Below are positions 1-5,886 of a DNA stretch of 6,866 nt, in pieces. The notes under the pieces are model-generated. The model did not search any database and was not told where the DNA came from. It saw only the letters and a list, made by a program, of their open reading frames with translations. This DNA comes from Tateyamaria sp. (GTDB lineage: Bacteria; Pseudomonadota; Alphaproteobacteria; Rhodobacterales; Rhodobacteraceae). A program made the translations under genes and the position numbers. Position 1 is the stretch's first letter; each line of letters opens with the position of its first letter. The DNA is taken from NCBI GenBank assembly GCA_018668195.1, contig JABITU010000071.1, forward strand, positions 1 through 6,866. The letters are read 5' to 3'.

Positions 1-1
1 A

Positions 2-127
2 GCTCTACGCGCGAAATACTTAGCGGATGCCGGGGTTCAAGCTGACCAGCCTCAGACGTTTTGCGATTTGGGTCGGGCAGAGATAGAAAAAGGGGGCCGG
101 ATAGGCACCCTTTTAAGAATGGATTAA
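2..127 (+). CDS. 3' end of a small nuo-operon protein, probably DUF5333 family (partial, 5' end outside window)
   Basis: An open frame enters from the left edge and runs 41 codons to a TAA at 125-127. The visible tail includes QPQTFCDLGRAEIEKGG and ends GTLLRMD. The single Cys in a T-F-C context followed by GRAEI resembles the C-terminus of small, apparently exported Rhodobacterales proteins (DUF5333) that I recall being encoded between nuoF and nuoG; this is memory, not a search. Role unknown. The position directly upstream of the nuoG region fits. The last 12 or so codons overlap a strong hairpin (88-114). The frame is convincing; the family name is moderately supported. Confidence 0.6.
   Translation, partial: ALRAKYLADAGVQADQPQTFCDLGRAEIEKGGRIGTLLRMD
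88..114 (+). terminator. Terminator-shaped hairpin at the 3' end of the upstream gene (possible attenuator)
   Basis: AAAAGGG at 88-94 pairs perfectly with CCCTTTT at 108-114. After one G/A mismatch (95/107), GCC (96-98) pairs with GGC (104-106) around a 5-nt GGATA loop. The GC-rich upper stem followed by TTTT gives the outline of an intrinsic terminator, with the T run also able to pair with the upstream A run. It lies inside coding sequence just before the TAA at 125-127, and the operon clearly continues, so full termination is unlikely. Partial attenuation or protection of the upstream message from 3' decay is an inference. Confidence 0.4.
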
Positions 128-130
128 GTA

Positions 131-268
131 ATGGTGTTGGCCAAACTCACATCTGCCCCTTGCGCTGCACTTTCGCTTGAAGCACTTAGCTGCGCAACAC
201 CAACCCACCAGGGCGCTGCACTTGGGTGTCTTGAAGCAGCCGACCGCATTTTTTTGAAGGAGACGTGA
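131..268 (+). CDS. Possible 45-residue protein of unknown function, immediately upstream of nuoG
   Basis: An ATG three bases after the upstream TAA opens a 45-codon frame that ends with TGA at 266-268, five bases before the nuoG ATG, so it exactly fills the gap. The product starts [20 protein letters not shown] and ends [10 protein letters not shown], with Cys at residues 11, 21 and 33. It contains an internal repeat, CAALS-LEAL (residues 11-19) and [10 protein letters not shown] (28-37), matched at DNA level with a whole-codon length difference. In support are the tight packing and an in-frame repeat whose indel keeps the frame. Against it are a weak ribosome binding site (only GGA at 121-123), the short length, and leucines mostly coded CTT, unlike neighbouring genes. 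No family is recognised and it may be chance. Confidence 0.38.
   Translation: MVLAKLTSAPCAALSLEALSCATPTHQGAALGCLEAADRIFLKET
162..238 (+). repeat. Imperfect direct repeat upstream of nuoG
   Basis: GCGCTGCACTT (162-172) and CTTGAAGCA (176-184) recur identically at 213-223 and 230-238. The two blocks are separated by 3 nt in the first copy and 6 nt in the second. The copies are offset by 51 and 54 bp, both multiples of three. This looks like an old partial duplication, and it is in frame with the possible ORF at 131-268. A paired protein-binding site is an alternative. Confidence 0.6.
256..263 (+). promoter_or_regulatory. Ribosome binding site deciding the nuoG start
   Basis: GAAGGAGA follows a run of seven T. 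It is 10 bp from the ATG at 274 but only 1 bp from the in-frame GTG at 265, which is too close for initiation. This supports ATG 274 over the GTG three codons earlier. Confidence 0.7.
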
Positions 269-273
269 GGCGC

Positions 274-2292
274 ATGACCAACCTCCGCAAGATCATCATC
301 GATGGAACCGAAGTGGAAGTGGACGGGGCAATGACCCTGATTCAAGCCTGCGAGGAAGCGGGCATAGAAATTCCGCGTTTTTGCTATCATGAGCGTCTGT
401 CGATAGCGGGTAACTGCCGCATGTGTCTGGTCGAAGTTGTTGGCGGTCCGCCAAAACCTGCAGCCTCGTGTGCGATGCAGGTTAGGGATTTACGCCCCGG
501 TCCCGAAGGCGCGCCACCCGTCGTCAAAACCAATTCACCCATGGTGAAAAAGGCCCGAGAGGGTGTGATGGAATTTCTGCTGATAAACCATCCGCTGGAC
601 TGTCCCATTTGCGATCAGGGCGGTGAGTGTGATCTGCAGGATCAGGCGATGGCGTATGGGGTCGATTTCAGCCGTTTCCGCGAACCCAAGCGCGCGGTAG
701 ATGATCTGGATCTGGGCCCGCTGGTTGAAACCCACATGACCCGTTGCATTTCCTGCACGCGCTGCGTGCGGTTCACAACCGAAGTGGCAGGGATCACGCA
801 GATGGGCCAGACGGGCCGGGGTGAAGACAGCGAGATCACATCGTATCTTGGTGAAACCCTCGATTCGAATTTGCAGGGCAATATCATTGATCTGTGCCCG
901 GTGGGTGCGCTTGTTTCCAAGCCCTATGCCTTTACTGCGCGCCCGTGGGAATTGACCAAGACCGAAAGTATCGATGTGATGGATGCGCTTGGCGCGTCCA
1001 TCCGAGTGGATACAAAAGGGCGCGAAGTTATGCGCTTTTTGCCATTGAACCACGATGGCACTAATGAGGAATGGATCTCAGATAAAACGCGCTTTGTGTG
1101 GGACGGACTGCGTCGCCAACGGCTGGATCGACCCTATATCCGTGAAAACGGCAAGCTGCGCCCATCCACATGGCCTGAGGCATTGAATAAGGCCGCTACA
1201 GCTCTGAAAGGGGCGGTAAAACCTGCGGGGCTGGTTGGTGACTTGACCTCTGTCGAGGCAGCATTTGCCCTCAAGGGTTTGATCGAAGGGCAGGGCGGGA
1301 TCGTGGAATGCCGCACGGATGGTGCAAAACTTCCCAGTGGCAACCGTGCCGCCTATGTGGGCACCGCAAGCATCGAAGATATTGATGGCGCTGCATCTAT
1401 CACGTTGATTGGTTCCAACCCGCGTCTTGAGGCTCCGGTGTTGAACGCACGACTGCGCAAGGCGTGGACCCGTGGCGCCAATGTGAGCCTTATCGGTGAA
1501 GCGGTCGATCTGACCTATGATTATAGCCATGTGGGCACAGGTACGGATGCGATCACTGAACTTTTGGGCCAAGACCATTCGGTGGTTATGGCACAGCCAT
1601 CGCTGATCATTTTGGGTCAAGGGGCACTTGCGCGCGGCGATGGGGCTGCAGTTCTGGCAGCGGCGCAGGCGCTTGCTGCTCGTACACAATCGGGGCTGCT
1701 GGTACTGCATACTGCAGCGGGCCGCGTCGGTGCGATGGATGTCGGCGCCACAAACCCTGATGCGATGATGGGCGTGAATGCCGCCGATGTGATCTATAAC
1801 CTTGGCGCGGACGAGATTGAAATCGCCGACGATGCTTTTGTGATTTATCAGGGTAGTCATGGTGACCGTGGCGCCCACCGCGCTGATGTGATCCTGCCGG
1901 GCGCGGCCTATACCGAGGAACCGGGTCTGTTCGTCAACACCGAGGGCCGTCCGCAGCTTGCCGCCCGCGCCAGCTTTGCGCCTGGTGATGCCAAGGAAAA
2001 CTGGGCTATCCTGCGTGCGCTGTCAGGCGAGATGGGCGCGGCACTGCCCTATGACAGCATCGGCGCTTTGCGCGATGCCATCGTCGCGGTACATCCGCAT
2101 CTCGGCGACATTGACGTGGTGGCTGAAAATGCGGGCAAAGCTCTTGCCCAAGACCAGATGGAGGGCGGCACTCTGGTCAGCACGGTTACCGATTTTTATC
2201 TGAGCAACCCGATAGCCCGCGCCAGCCAGTTAATGGCTGAGCTGAGTGCAAATGCCAAAGCGCGAAATTCAGAGGCTATGGCCGCTGAATGA
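274..2292 (+). CDS. nuoG: NADH-quinone oxidoreductase subunit G (complex I 75-kDa homologue)
   Basis: Fe-S subunit of the peripheral arm of complex I, passing electrons from NuoE/F towards NuoI and NuoB on the cytoplasmic side. The product is 672 residues. The N-terminal ferredoxin-like domain has C37, C48, C51 and C66 (CX10CX2CX14C), the [2Fe-2S] N1b site. H106, C110, C113 and C119 ([15 protein letters not shown]) form the His/Cys3 N5 [4Fe-4S] site. C158, C161, C164 and C208 form N4. No Cys cluster follows C208, so the N7 site known from E. coli and Thermus is absent, as in mitochondria. Residues from about 215 to the end are the degenerate molybdopterin-oxidoreductase-like domain. The length is close to the alphaproteobacterial/mitochondrial form and well below the E. 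coli one. The start is ATG 274, from ribosome-binding-site spacing and the typical [11 protein letters not shown] N-terminus. The stop overlaps the next start (ATGA, 2289-2292). Confidence 0.97.
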   Translation: MTNLRKIIIDGTEVEVDGAMTLIQACEEAGIEIPRFCYHERLSIAGNCRMCLVEVVGGPPKPAASCAMQVRDLRPGPEGAPPVVKTNSPMVKKAREGVMEFLLINHPLDCPICDQGGECDLQDQAMAYGVDFSRFREPKRAVDDLDLGPLVETHMTRCISCTRCVRFTTEVAGITQMGQTGRGEDSEITSYLGETLDSNLQGNIIDLCPVGALVSKPYAFTARPWELTKTESIDVMDALGASIRVDTKGREVMRFLPLNHDGTNEEWISDKTRFVWDGLRRQRLDRPYIRENGKLRPSTWPEALNKAATALKGAVKPAGLVGDLTSVEAAFALKGLIEGQGGIVECRTDGAKLPSGNRAAYVGTASIEDIDGAASITLIGSNPRLEAPVLNARLRKAWTRGANVSLIGEAVDLTYDYSHVGTGTDAITELLGQDHSVVMAQPSLIILGQGALARGDGAAVLAAAQALAARTQSGLLVLHTAAGRVGAMDVGATNPDAMMGVNAADVIYNLGADEIEIADDAFVIYQGSHGDRGAHRADVILPGAAYTEEPGLFVNTEGRPQLAARASFAPGDAKENWAILRALSGEMGAALPYDSIGALRDAIVAVHPHLGDIDVVAENAGKALAQDQMEGGTLVSTVTDFYLSNPIARASQLMAELSANAKARNSEAMAAE

Positions 2293-2669
2293 AGTTTGCA
2301 TGGCTCATGTCTTTGACTCCACTTATGGCATGTGATGCCATGCCTACGGCAGAGCGTTTTATTCCCGATTATAGGGGTGTACAGACTCAATTATTGTCTG
2401 ATGATTTGGTGCAGTTCAACGTGTCCATGACCAACGCGATCACCGCTCAGGACGTGTTAAACTACGCGGAATGCGCTGCTGCAGGCTATACCCTGATACG
2501 CGGTTGGGGATTTGCGCGTCATTTGCGCACAAATGTGGACGAAGAGGCTGGTGTGTGGAGTGCGGATGCTATTTACACCATCTCGCCAGCTTTGCCGCGC
2601 GGATTGCGGACCATCGACGCCGAAGTCGTGGCATTGGCCTGTGCGGAAAAGGGAATACCGACGGTTTGA
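2289..2669 (+). CDS. Small predicted lipoprotein of the nuo operon, function unknown
   Basis: A 126-residue protein whose start overlaps the nuoG stop as ATGA, implying translational coupling; an AGAGG at 2271-2275 is rather far upstream. The N-terminus [18 protein letters not shown] is a short hydrophobic signal with a lipobox-like L12-M-A-C15, so C15 could be lipidated and the mature protein anchored on the periplasmic side. The signal has only one Lys and is short, so this is a prediction. The mature part (from D16) has no membrane segment. It has two further cysteines, C62 and C118, that could form a disulfide if exported, and a central motif [17 protein letters not shown] do not recognise a family. 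Lying between nuoG and nuoH suggests a lineage-specific complex I accessory or assembly factor, an inference from context only. Unidentified reading frames are recalled at similar sites in Rhodobacter and Paracoccus nuo/nqo clusters. Confidence 0.82.
   Translation: MKFAWLMSLTPLMACDAMPTAERFIPDYRGVQTQLLSDDLVQFNVSMTNAITAQDVLNYAECAAAGYTLIRGWGFARHLRTNVDEEAGVWSADAIYTISPALPRGLRTIDAEVVALACAEKGIPTV
2325..2341 (+). repeat. Perfect 7-bp inverted repeat near the 5' end of the lipoprotein gene
   Basis: ATGGCAT (2325-2331) and ATGCCAT (2335-2341) are exact reverse complements around GTG. The hairpin sits 36 bp into the gene and spans the codons of the lipobox Cys region (MACDAM). It could slow early translation or be a by-product of the codons used. 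Confidence 0.5.
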
Positions 2670-2675
2670 GGACAC

Positions 2676-3713
2676 ATGGCTGATTTCTTTACCACTCCGG
2701 GCGGAATTGCCGTCCTAATCCTCGCGCAGGTGCTTGCGGTCGTGGCTTTTGTCATGATTTCGCTTCTGTTTCTTGTCTACGGTGACCGCAAGATCTGGGC
2801 TGCGGTCCAGATGCGGCGTGGCCCGAACGTTGTGGGCACCTTTGGTCTGCTGCAAACCGTGGCCGATGCGCTGAAATATGTGGTCAAAGAGGTCGTAGTG
2901 CCTGCTGGCGCTGACAAGACGGTATTTATGCTTGCACCCATGACAAGCTTTGTTCTCGCGATGGTGGCTTGGGCAGTGATCCCGTTCAACGATGGCTGGG
3001 TCTTGTCAGACATCAACGTCGCAATTCTTTATGTTTTCGCCATCTCATCGCTTGAAGTCTATGGGGTTATCATGGGCGGATGGGCTTCGAACTCCAAATA
3101 TCCATTCCTTGGCTCTTTGCGGTCCGCAGCGCAGATGATTTCATATGAGGTGAGCATCGGCTTGATCATCATTGGTGTTATCTTGTCGACCGGCTCATTG
3201 AATTTCGGCGCGATTGTCAATGCGCAGGATACCGGGTATGGATTTTTTGGCTGGTACTGGCTGCCTCATTTCCCGATGGTTTTTCTTTTCTTTATCAGTG
3301 CCTTGGCTGAAACAAATCGTCCCCCGTTTGACCTTCCAGAAGCGGAATCGGAACTGGTAGCAGGGTATCAGGTCGAATACTCTTCCACGCCGTTTTTGCT
3401 GTTCATGGCTGGTGAATACATTGCTATCTTTTTGATGTGTGCGCTGACTACGCTGCTGTTCTTTGGCGGATGGTTGTCGCCCATTCCTGGCCTGCCCGAT
3501 GGCGTACTGTGGATGGTGGCAAAAATGGCGTTCTTCTTTTTTCTCTTCGCCATGGTCAAAGCGATCACGCCGCGCTACCGCTACGATCAGCTGATGCGTC
3601 TGGGGTGGAAAGTGTTCCTGCCATTTAGCCTTGCTTGGGTGGTGTTCGTGGCCTTTGCAGCCAAGTTTGATTGGTTTTGGGGCATTTATGCCCGCTGGGC
3701 CATAGGTGGTTGA
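2676..3713 (+). CDS. nuoH: NADH-quinone oxidoreductase subunit H (ND1 homologue)
   Basis: Membrane subunit at the junction of the two arms of complex I; it forms much of the quinone chamber and the first part of the proton path. The product is 345 residues, a normal family length. I count about eight membrane helices, near residues 12-35, 84-103, 114-134, 155-172, 194-211, 242-263, 276-296 and 313-331. Family marks include RRGPNVVG (47-54), the loop [19 protein letters not shown] (209-227) with its cluster of acidic residues, E158 in SYEVS, and [14 protein letters not shown] (299-312). The start at ATG 2676 follows GAGG at 2668-2671, which overlaps the upstream TGA (2667-2669), leaving a short 4-bp spacing. 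It has a 6-bp gap to the lipoprotein gene and a 1-bp gap to the next gene if that begins at 3715. Confidence 0.97.
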   Translation: MADFFTTPGGIAVLILAQVLAVVAFVMISLLFLVYGDRKIWAAVQMRRGPNVVGTFGLLQTVADALKYVVKEVVVPAGADKTVFMLAPMTSFVLAMVAWAVIPFNDGWVLSDINVAILYVFAISSLEVYGVIMGGWASNSKYPFLGSLRSAAQMISYEVSIGLIIIGVILSTGSLNFGAIVNAQDTGYGFFGWYWLPHFPMVFLFFISALAETNRPPFDLPEAESELVAGYQVEYSSTPFLLFMAGEYIAIFLMCALTTLLFFGGWLSPIPGLPDGVLWMVAKMAFFFFLFAMVKAITPRYRYDQLMRLGWKVFLPFSLAWVVFVAFAAKFDWFWGIYARWAIGG

Positions 3714-3714
3714 T

Positions 3715-3909
3715 ATGATACTGGCCGACATGATCAATACGGCAAGCGACCATGATCTGGCGGATCTGACAGCGTTTGTTGTCGCTGAGTGCGAGATGGT
3801 GACGCAGGACCCGGACGGAAAGATGATTGATATCAAGAACGATGACGTTATCCGAGCGATCAAGGCTTGGGCCTATATGCACCTCAATGAGCCCAAACAG
3901 GGAGACTAA
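3715..3909 (+). CDS. 64-residue acidic protein of unknown function between nuoH and nuoI
   Basis: A 64-residue product, [18 protein letters not shown] near the start and [19 protein letters not shown] at the end. It has 13 Asp/Glu against 5 Lys/Arg, one Cys (C26), no signal peptide and no membrane segment, so a small soluble cytoplasmic protein is likely. ATG 3715 is preferred because AGGTGG lies 5 bp upstream; a GTG at 3706 is in frame but overlaps the nuoH end without a better site. It starts 1 bp after the nuoH stop and ends 1 bp before the nuoI start, and carries the nuoI ribosome binding site (AGGGAGA, 3899-3905) in its tail. That packing, plus ordinary codon use, argues for a real gene. 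No family is recognised. A role in complex I assembly or regulation is possible from context only. Confidence 0.72.
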   Translation: MILADMINTASDHDLADLTAFVVAECEMVTQDPDGKMIDIKNDDVIRAIKAWAYMHLNEPKQGD

Positions 3910-3910
3910 T

Positions 3911-4405
3911 ATGAGCCAGATCGATTACGGACGCGCTGCCAAGTACTTCCTGCTGCAAGACTTTTGGGTCGGAATGAAGCTGGGGCTGAAATATTTTTTT
4001 GCACCAAAGGCGACCTTGAACTACCCGCATGAAAAGGGTCCCTTGTCGCCTCGGTTCCGGGGTGAACACGCATTGCGCCGCTATACTAATGGCGAAGAAC
4101 GCTGCATTGCTTGCAAGCTCTGTGAGGCAGTCTGTCCTGCGCAGGCCATCACCATTGATGCCGAACCGCGCGAAGATGGCAGCCGTCGCACCACGCGGTA
4201 CGACATTGACATGACCAAGTGTATCTATTGCGGCTTTTGCCAAGAAGCGTGCCCAGTGGATGCAATCGTTGAAGGCCCCAACTTTGAATTCAGCACGGAA
4301 ACGCGTGAAGAATTATACTATGACAAGGACAAATTGCTGGCCAATGGCGAGCGGTGGGAAGCAGAGATTGCTCGCAACCTCGAGATTGACGCGCCCTACA
4401 GATGA
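3911..4405 (+). CDS. nuoI: NADH-quinone oxidoreductase subunit I (TYKY/23-kDa homologue)
   Basis: Ferredoxin-like subunit holding two [4Fe-4S] clusters (N6a, N6b) that carry electrons from NuoG to NuoB near the quinone site. The product is 164 residues, a normal length. The N-terminal amphipathic/hydrophobic segment (about 12-31, [18 protein letters not shown]) docks on the membrane arm. Cluster ligands are C65, C68, C71, C75 ([12 protein letters not shown]) and C104, C107, C110, C114 ([12 protein letters not shown]). Each set contains CxxCxxCxxxCP, and by family rule the last Cys of each set serves the other cluster. ATG 3911 has AGGGAGA about 5 bp upstream. An in-frame ATG at 3827 would add 28 residues inside the preceding gene and is rejected. 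The stop overlaps the next start as ATGA (4402-4405). Confidence 0.97.
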   Translation: MSQIDYGRAAKYFLLQDFWVGMKLGLKYFFAPKATLNYPHEKGPLSPRFRGEHALRRYTNGEERCIACKLCEAVCPAQAITIDAEPREDGSRRTTRYDIDMTKCIYCGFCQEACPVDAIVEGPNFEFSTETREELYYDKDKLLANGERWEAEIARNLEIDAPYR

Positions 4406-4827
4406 CCGACACATCGAAAAATCCTTTTGCCAGTATGATGGCGCAAATGCAGGAAATGGCGAAGGCCCTTCCGCAAATGGGGGCGTTTGATCCGGCCAAG
4501 GGGTTCGACCCTAAGGCGCTCGAGGCGATGTGGCCCACTATGCCCAAAGAGGTGATGGAGGTCTGGTTTGGCAACACGCTAAACGAAAATGGGCTTGATG
4601 CCAGCACGCGGCTTTTGATCACGCTTGCGGGTCTGACAATGCAGGGCGCGCAAGCCGACAGCGCCGTGCGCCAAACCGTGCGCCACGCCCGCGAGGCCGG
4701 CGCGACCGATCAACAAATTTCCGAAACGATTGGCATGATGGCGATGTTCGCCGGGGTGCCTGCGATGACCCGCGCCATGGAGCTGGCCCAGCAGGTCATG
4801 GGCGCTGATGATGAGGACAAGACATGA
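4402..4827 (+). CDS. Carboxymuconolactone decarboxylase (AhpD-like fold) family protein
   Basis: A 141-residue protein with a CMD-like domain at about 52-133: helices [15 protein letters not shown] (65-79), then [18 protein letters not shown] (93-110) and [17 protein letters not shown] (113-129), which follow the family pattern A..G.T..EI.E...F.AG.PA...A. It has no cysteine at all, so it cannot be a CxxC peroxidase/disulfide reductase like AhpD, and the His I recall at the start of the HVRAAL-type helix is Thr92 here. Methionine is unusually frequent (16 of 141), notably [17 protein letters not shown] in the roughly 45-residue N-terminal extension. A catalytic decarboxylase role is doubtful. 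Both ends overlap neighbours by ATGA (nuoI 4402-4405; nuoJ 4824-4827), so it is firmly part of the operon. A scaffold or accessory role for complex I is inference. I recall similar genes at this site in other Rhodobacterales. Confidence 0.82.
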   Translation: MTDTSKNPFASMMAQMQEMAKALPQMGAFDPAKGFDPKALEAMWPTMPKEVMEVWFGNTLNENGLDASTRLLITLAGLTMQGAQADSAVRQTVRHAREAGATDQQISETIGMMAMFAGVPAMTRAMELAQQVMGADDEDKT

Positions 4828-5426
4828 CCGTATTTGCCTTTTATCTTTTTGCGATCTCGGTGATCGCGGGGGGGCTGTTTACAGTGGTCAGCCGCAACCC
4901 GGTGCATTCAGTCTTGTGGCTGATCCTGTCGTTTTTGTCAGCGGCTGGGTTGTTCGTTTTGCTTGGTGCTGAATTCGTGGCCATGCTGTTGATCATTGTT
5001 TACGTTGGCGCGGTCGCGGTTTTGTTCCTGTTCGTCGTGATGATGCTTGATGTTGATTTTACCGAACTCAAGGCCGAGATGGCGCGCTACATGCCGCTGG
5101 CGCTGCTGATTGCGGTCGTGATCTTGATGCAGTTCGTGATGGCCTTTGGTGCGTGGGACACAAATGCGGCGGCCGAAGCTCTTAGGGCGCAGGTGACACC
5201 GGCAGACCGGCACAACACCGAGGCTCTGGGCCTAATCCTATATGACCAATATTTCTTGCTGTTTCAGCTTGCGGGCCTGATCCTGCTTGTTGCGATGATT
5301 GGCGCTATTGTTTTGACGCTGCGCCATCGCTCGGACGTCAAGCGACAGGATGTTATTGCCCAAATGATGCGCGATCCGGCAACAGCGATGGAACTGAAGG
5401 ACGTGAAACCGGGGCAGGGGCTGTGA
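4824..5426 (+). CDS. nuoJ: NADH-quinone oxidoreductase subunit J (ND6 homologue)
   Basis: Membrane-arm subunit next to NuoH, NuoA and NuoK, involved in linking quinone chemistry to proton pumping. The product is 200 residues with about five helices (near 2-22, 28-47, 52-75, 90-110, 143-166) and a polar C-terminal tail from about 167. Family marks are [10 protein letters not shown] (24-33) and the conserved third helix [20 protein letters not shown] (49-68), whose Tyr60-Gly62 region corresponds to the pi-bulge helix known from structures. [20 protein letters not shown] (142-161) is the last helix. The start is ATG 4824, overlapping the preceding stop, with GAGGA (4813-4817) 6 bp upstream. Unlike the other junctions, 149 bp of non-coding sequence follows before nuoK. 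Confidence 0.96.
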   Translation: MTVFAFYLFAISVIAGGLFTVVSRNPVHSVLWLILSFLSAAGLFVLLGAEFVAMLLIIVYVGAVAVLFLFVVMMLDVDFTELKAEMARYMPLALLIAVVILMQFVMAFGAWDTNAAAEALRAQVTPADRHNTEALGLILYDQYFLLFQLAGLILLVAMIGAIVLTLRHRSDVKRQDVIAQMMRDPATAMELKDVKPGQGL

Positions 5427-5507
5427 CCGTGCAACGGCATACGGGATATCCGGCCATTACATTGGCGTAGGGTGTGAAGGTTGCTCGGGTAGAGACAATG
5501 GAATTGA

Positions 5508-5534
5508 TGCTGAGCGACTGATTGACACTCAGCG
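5508..5534 (+). promoter_or_regulatory. Stem-loop with a consensus -35-like TTGACA in its loop
   Basis: GCTGAG (5509-5514) pairs with CTCAGC (5528-5533), extended by a T/G wobble at the base, around a 13-nt loop. The loop ends in TTGACA (5522-5527), an exact -35 match. At 15-17 bp spacing the best -10 candidates match only about half of TATAAT (for instance TAACAA at 5543-5548), so an internal nuoKLMN promoter is possible but weak. Confidence 0.25.
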
Positions 5535-5549
5535 GAACTGACTAACAAG

Positions 5550-5570
5550 CGGAGGCATACCTCCGGAGGG
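5550..5570 (+). promoter_or_regulatory. nuoK ribosome binding site next to an anti-Shine-Dalgarno hairpin
   Basis: GGAGGG (5565-5570) is a near-ideal ribosome binding site 5 bp before the nuoK ATG. Directly upstream, CGGAGG (5550-5555) can pair with CCTCCG (5560-5565) around a CATA loop. CCTCC thus lies between two GGAGG copies. Pairing it with the upstream copy forms a 6-bp hairpin and leaves at least GAGGG of the downstream copy free. Confidence 0.55.
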
Positions 5571-5575
5571 ACGAC

Positions 5576-5881
5576 ATGATTGGACTTGAGCATTATCTGA
5601 CAGTGGCGGCGACGCTGTTTGTCATCGGCATTTTTGGCCTTTTTCTCAACCGCAAGAACGTAATCATCCTGCTGATGAGCATCGAACTGATGCTGCTGGC
5701 AGTAAACATCAACCTTGTGGCATTTTCGTCATTCCTTGGCGATTTGGTGGGACAAGTCTTTACACTTTTTGTGCTGACCGTTGCAGCCGCCGAAGCGGCG
5801 ATTGGCCTAGCCATTCTGGTATGTTTCTTCCGTAATCGCGGCACCATTGCCGTCGAAGACGTCAACGTGATGAAGGGCTGA
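5576..5881 (+). CDS. nuoK: NADH-quinone oxidoreductase subunit K (ND4L homologue)
   Basis: Small membrane-arm subunit carrying two of the buried acidic residues of the central hydrophilic axis. The product is 101 residues, a normal length, with three helices at about 5-24, 28-50 and 60-84. Key residues are E37 in [17 protein letters not shown] (32-48) and E73 in [13 protein letters not shown] (68-80), equivalent to the essential E. coli Glu36 and Glu72. The N-terminus [15 protein letters not shown] and the NRKNVI loop (25-30) are typical of the alphaproteobacterial form. GGAGGG lies 5 bp before ATG 5576, one of the best ribosome binding sites in the window, fitting independent initiation after the long upstream gap. 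nuoL starts 5 bp after the stop. Confidence 0.97.
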   Translation: MIGLEHYLTVAATLFVIGIFGLFLNRKNVIILLMSIELMLLAVNINLVAFSSFLGDLVGQVFTLFVLTVAAAEAAIGLAILVCFFRNRGTIAVEDVNVMKG

Positions 5882-5886
5882 GCGCT

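Larger units (their letters stand above)
5427..5575 (+). other. 149-bp non-coding gap between nuoJ and nuoK with two hairpins
   Basis: This is the longest clearly gene-free interval in the window. No frame has a usual start and a credible length: one frame is open until 5541 but has no ATG, GTG or TTG, and two others give only 13-codon (from GTG 5429) and 7-codon (from ATG 5498) peptides. It contains a stem-loop at 5508-5534, a stem-loop at 5550-5565 abutting the nuoK ribosome binding site, a consensus TTGACA at 5522-5527, and an 8-bp palindrome GGATATCC at 5444-5451. No T-rich terminator tail is seen. Confidence 0.75.

Noticed and set aside
265..273. GTG at 265 as the nuoG start (three extra residues)
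   Set aside because: The GAAGGAGA site ends 1 bp before it, too close for initiation; ATG 274 has proper spacing and gives the usual family N-terminus.
1078..1878. Long minus-strand frame of 266 codons inside nuoG
   Set aside because: It lies antisense to a clearly conserved nuoG; the composition (many Arg, Cys, His) is that of a shadow frame and there is no ribosome binding site or family resemblance.
3195..3863. Minus-strand frame of 222 codons over nuoH and the acidic gene
   Set aside because: Antisense shadow of nuoH membrane helices; low-complexity Lys/Gln/His-rich product with no recognisable domain.
3827..3910. Upstream ATG giving a 192-residue NuoI
   Set aside because: The extra 28 residues do not resemble NuoI and lie in another frame of the acidic small gene; ATG 3911 has a strong ribosome binding site and the usual length.
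5444..5451. GGATATCC palindrome as a binding site
   Set aside because: An 8-bp palindrome is expected by chance at this scale and the flanks do not extend the symmetry.
5428..5541. Open + frame through the gap (about 37 codons)
   Set aside because: No ATG, GTG or TTG start in the frame after the upstream stop at 5404-5406; it could only be reached by frameshift from nuoJ, for which no slippery site was seen.
5264..5593. Minus-strand frame of 109 codons spanning the nuoJ-nuoK gap
   Set aside because: Considered as a hidden gene explaining the gap, but it runs antisense into both nuoJ and nuoK, has no good ribosome binding site and no recognisable features.
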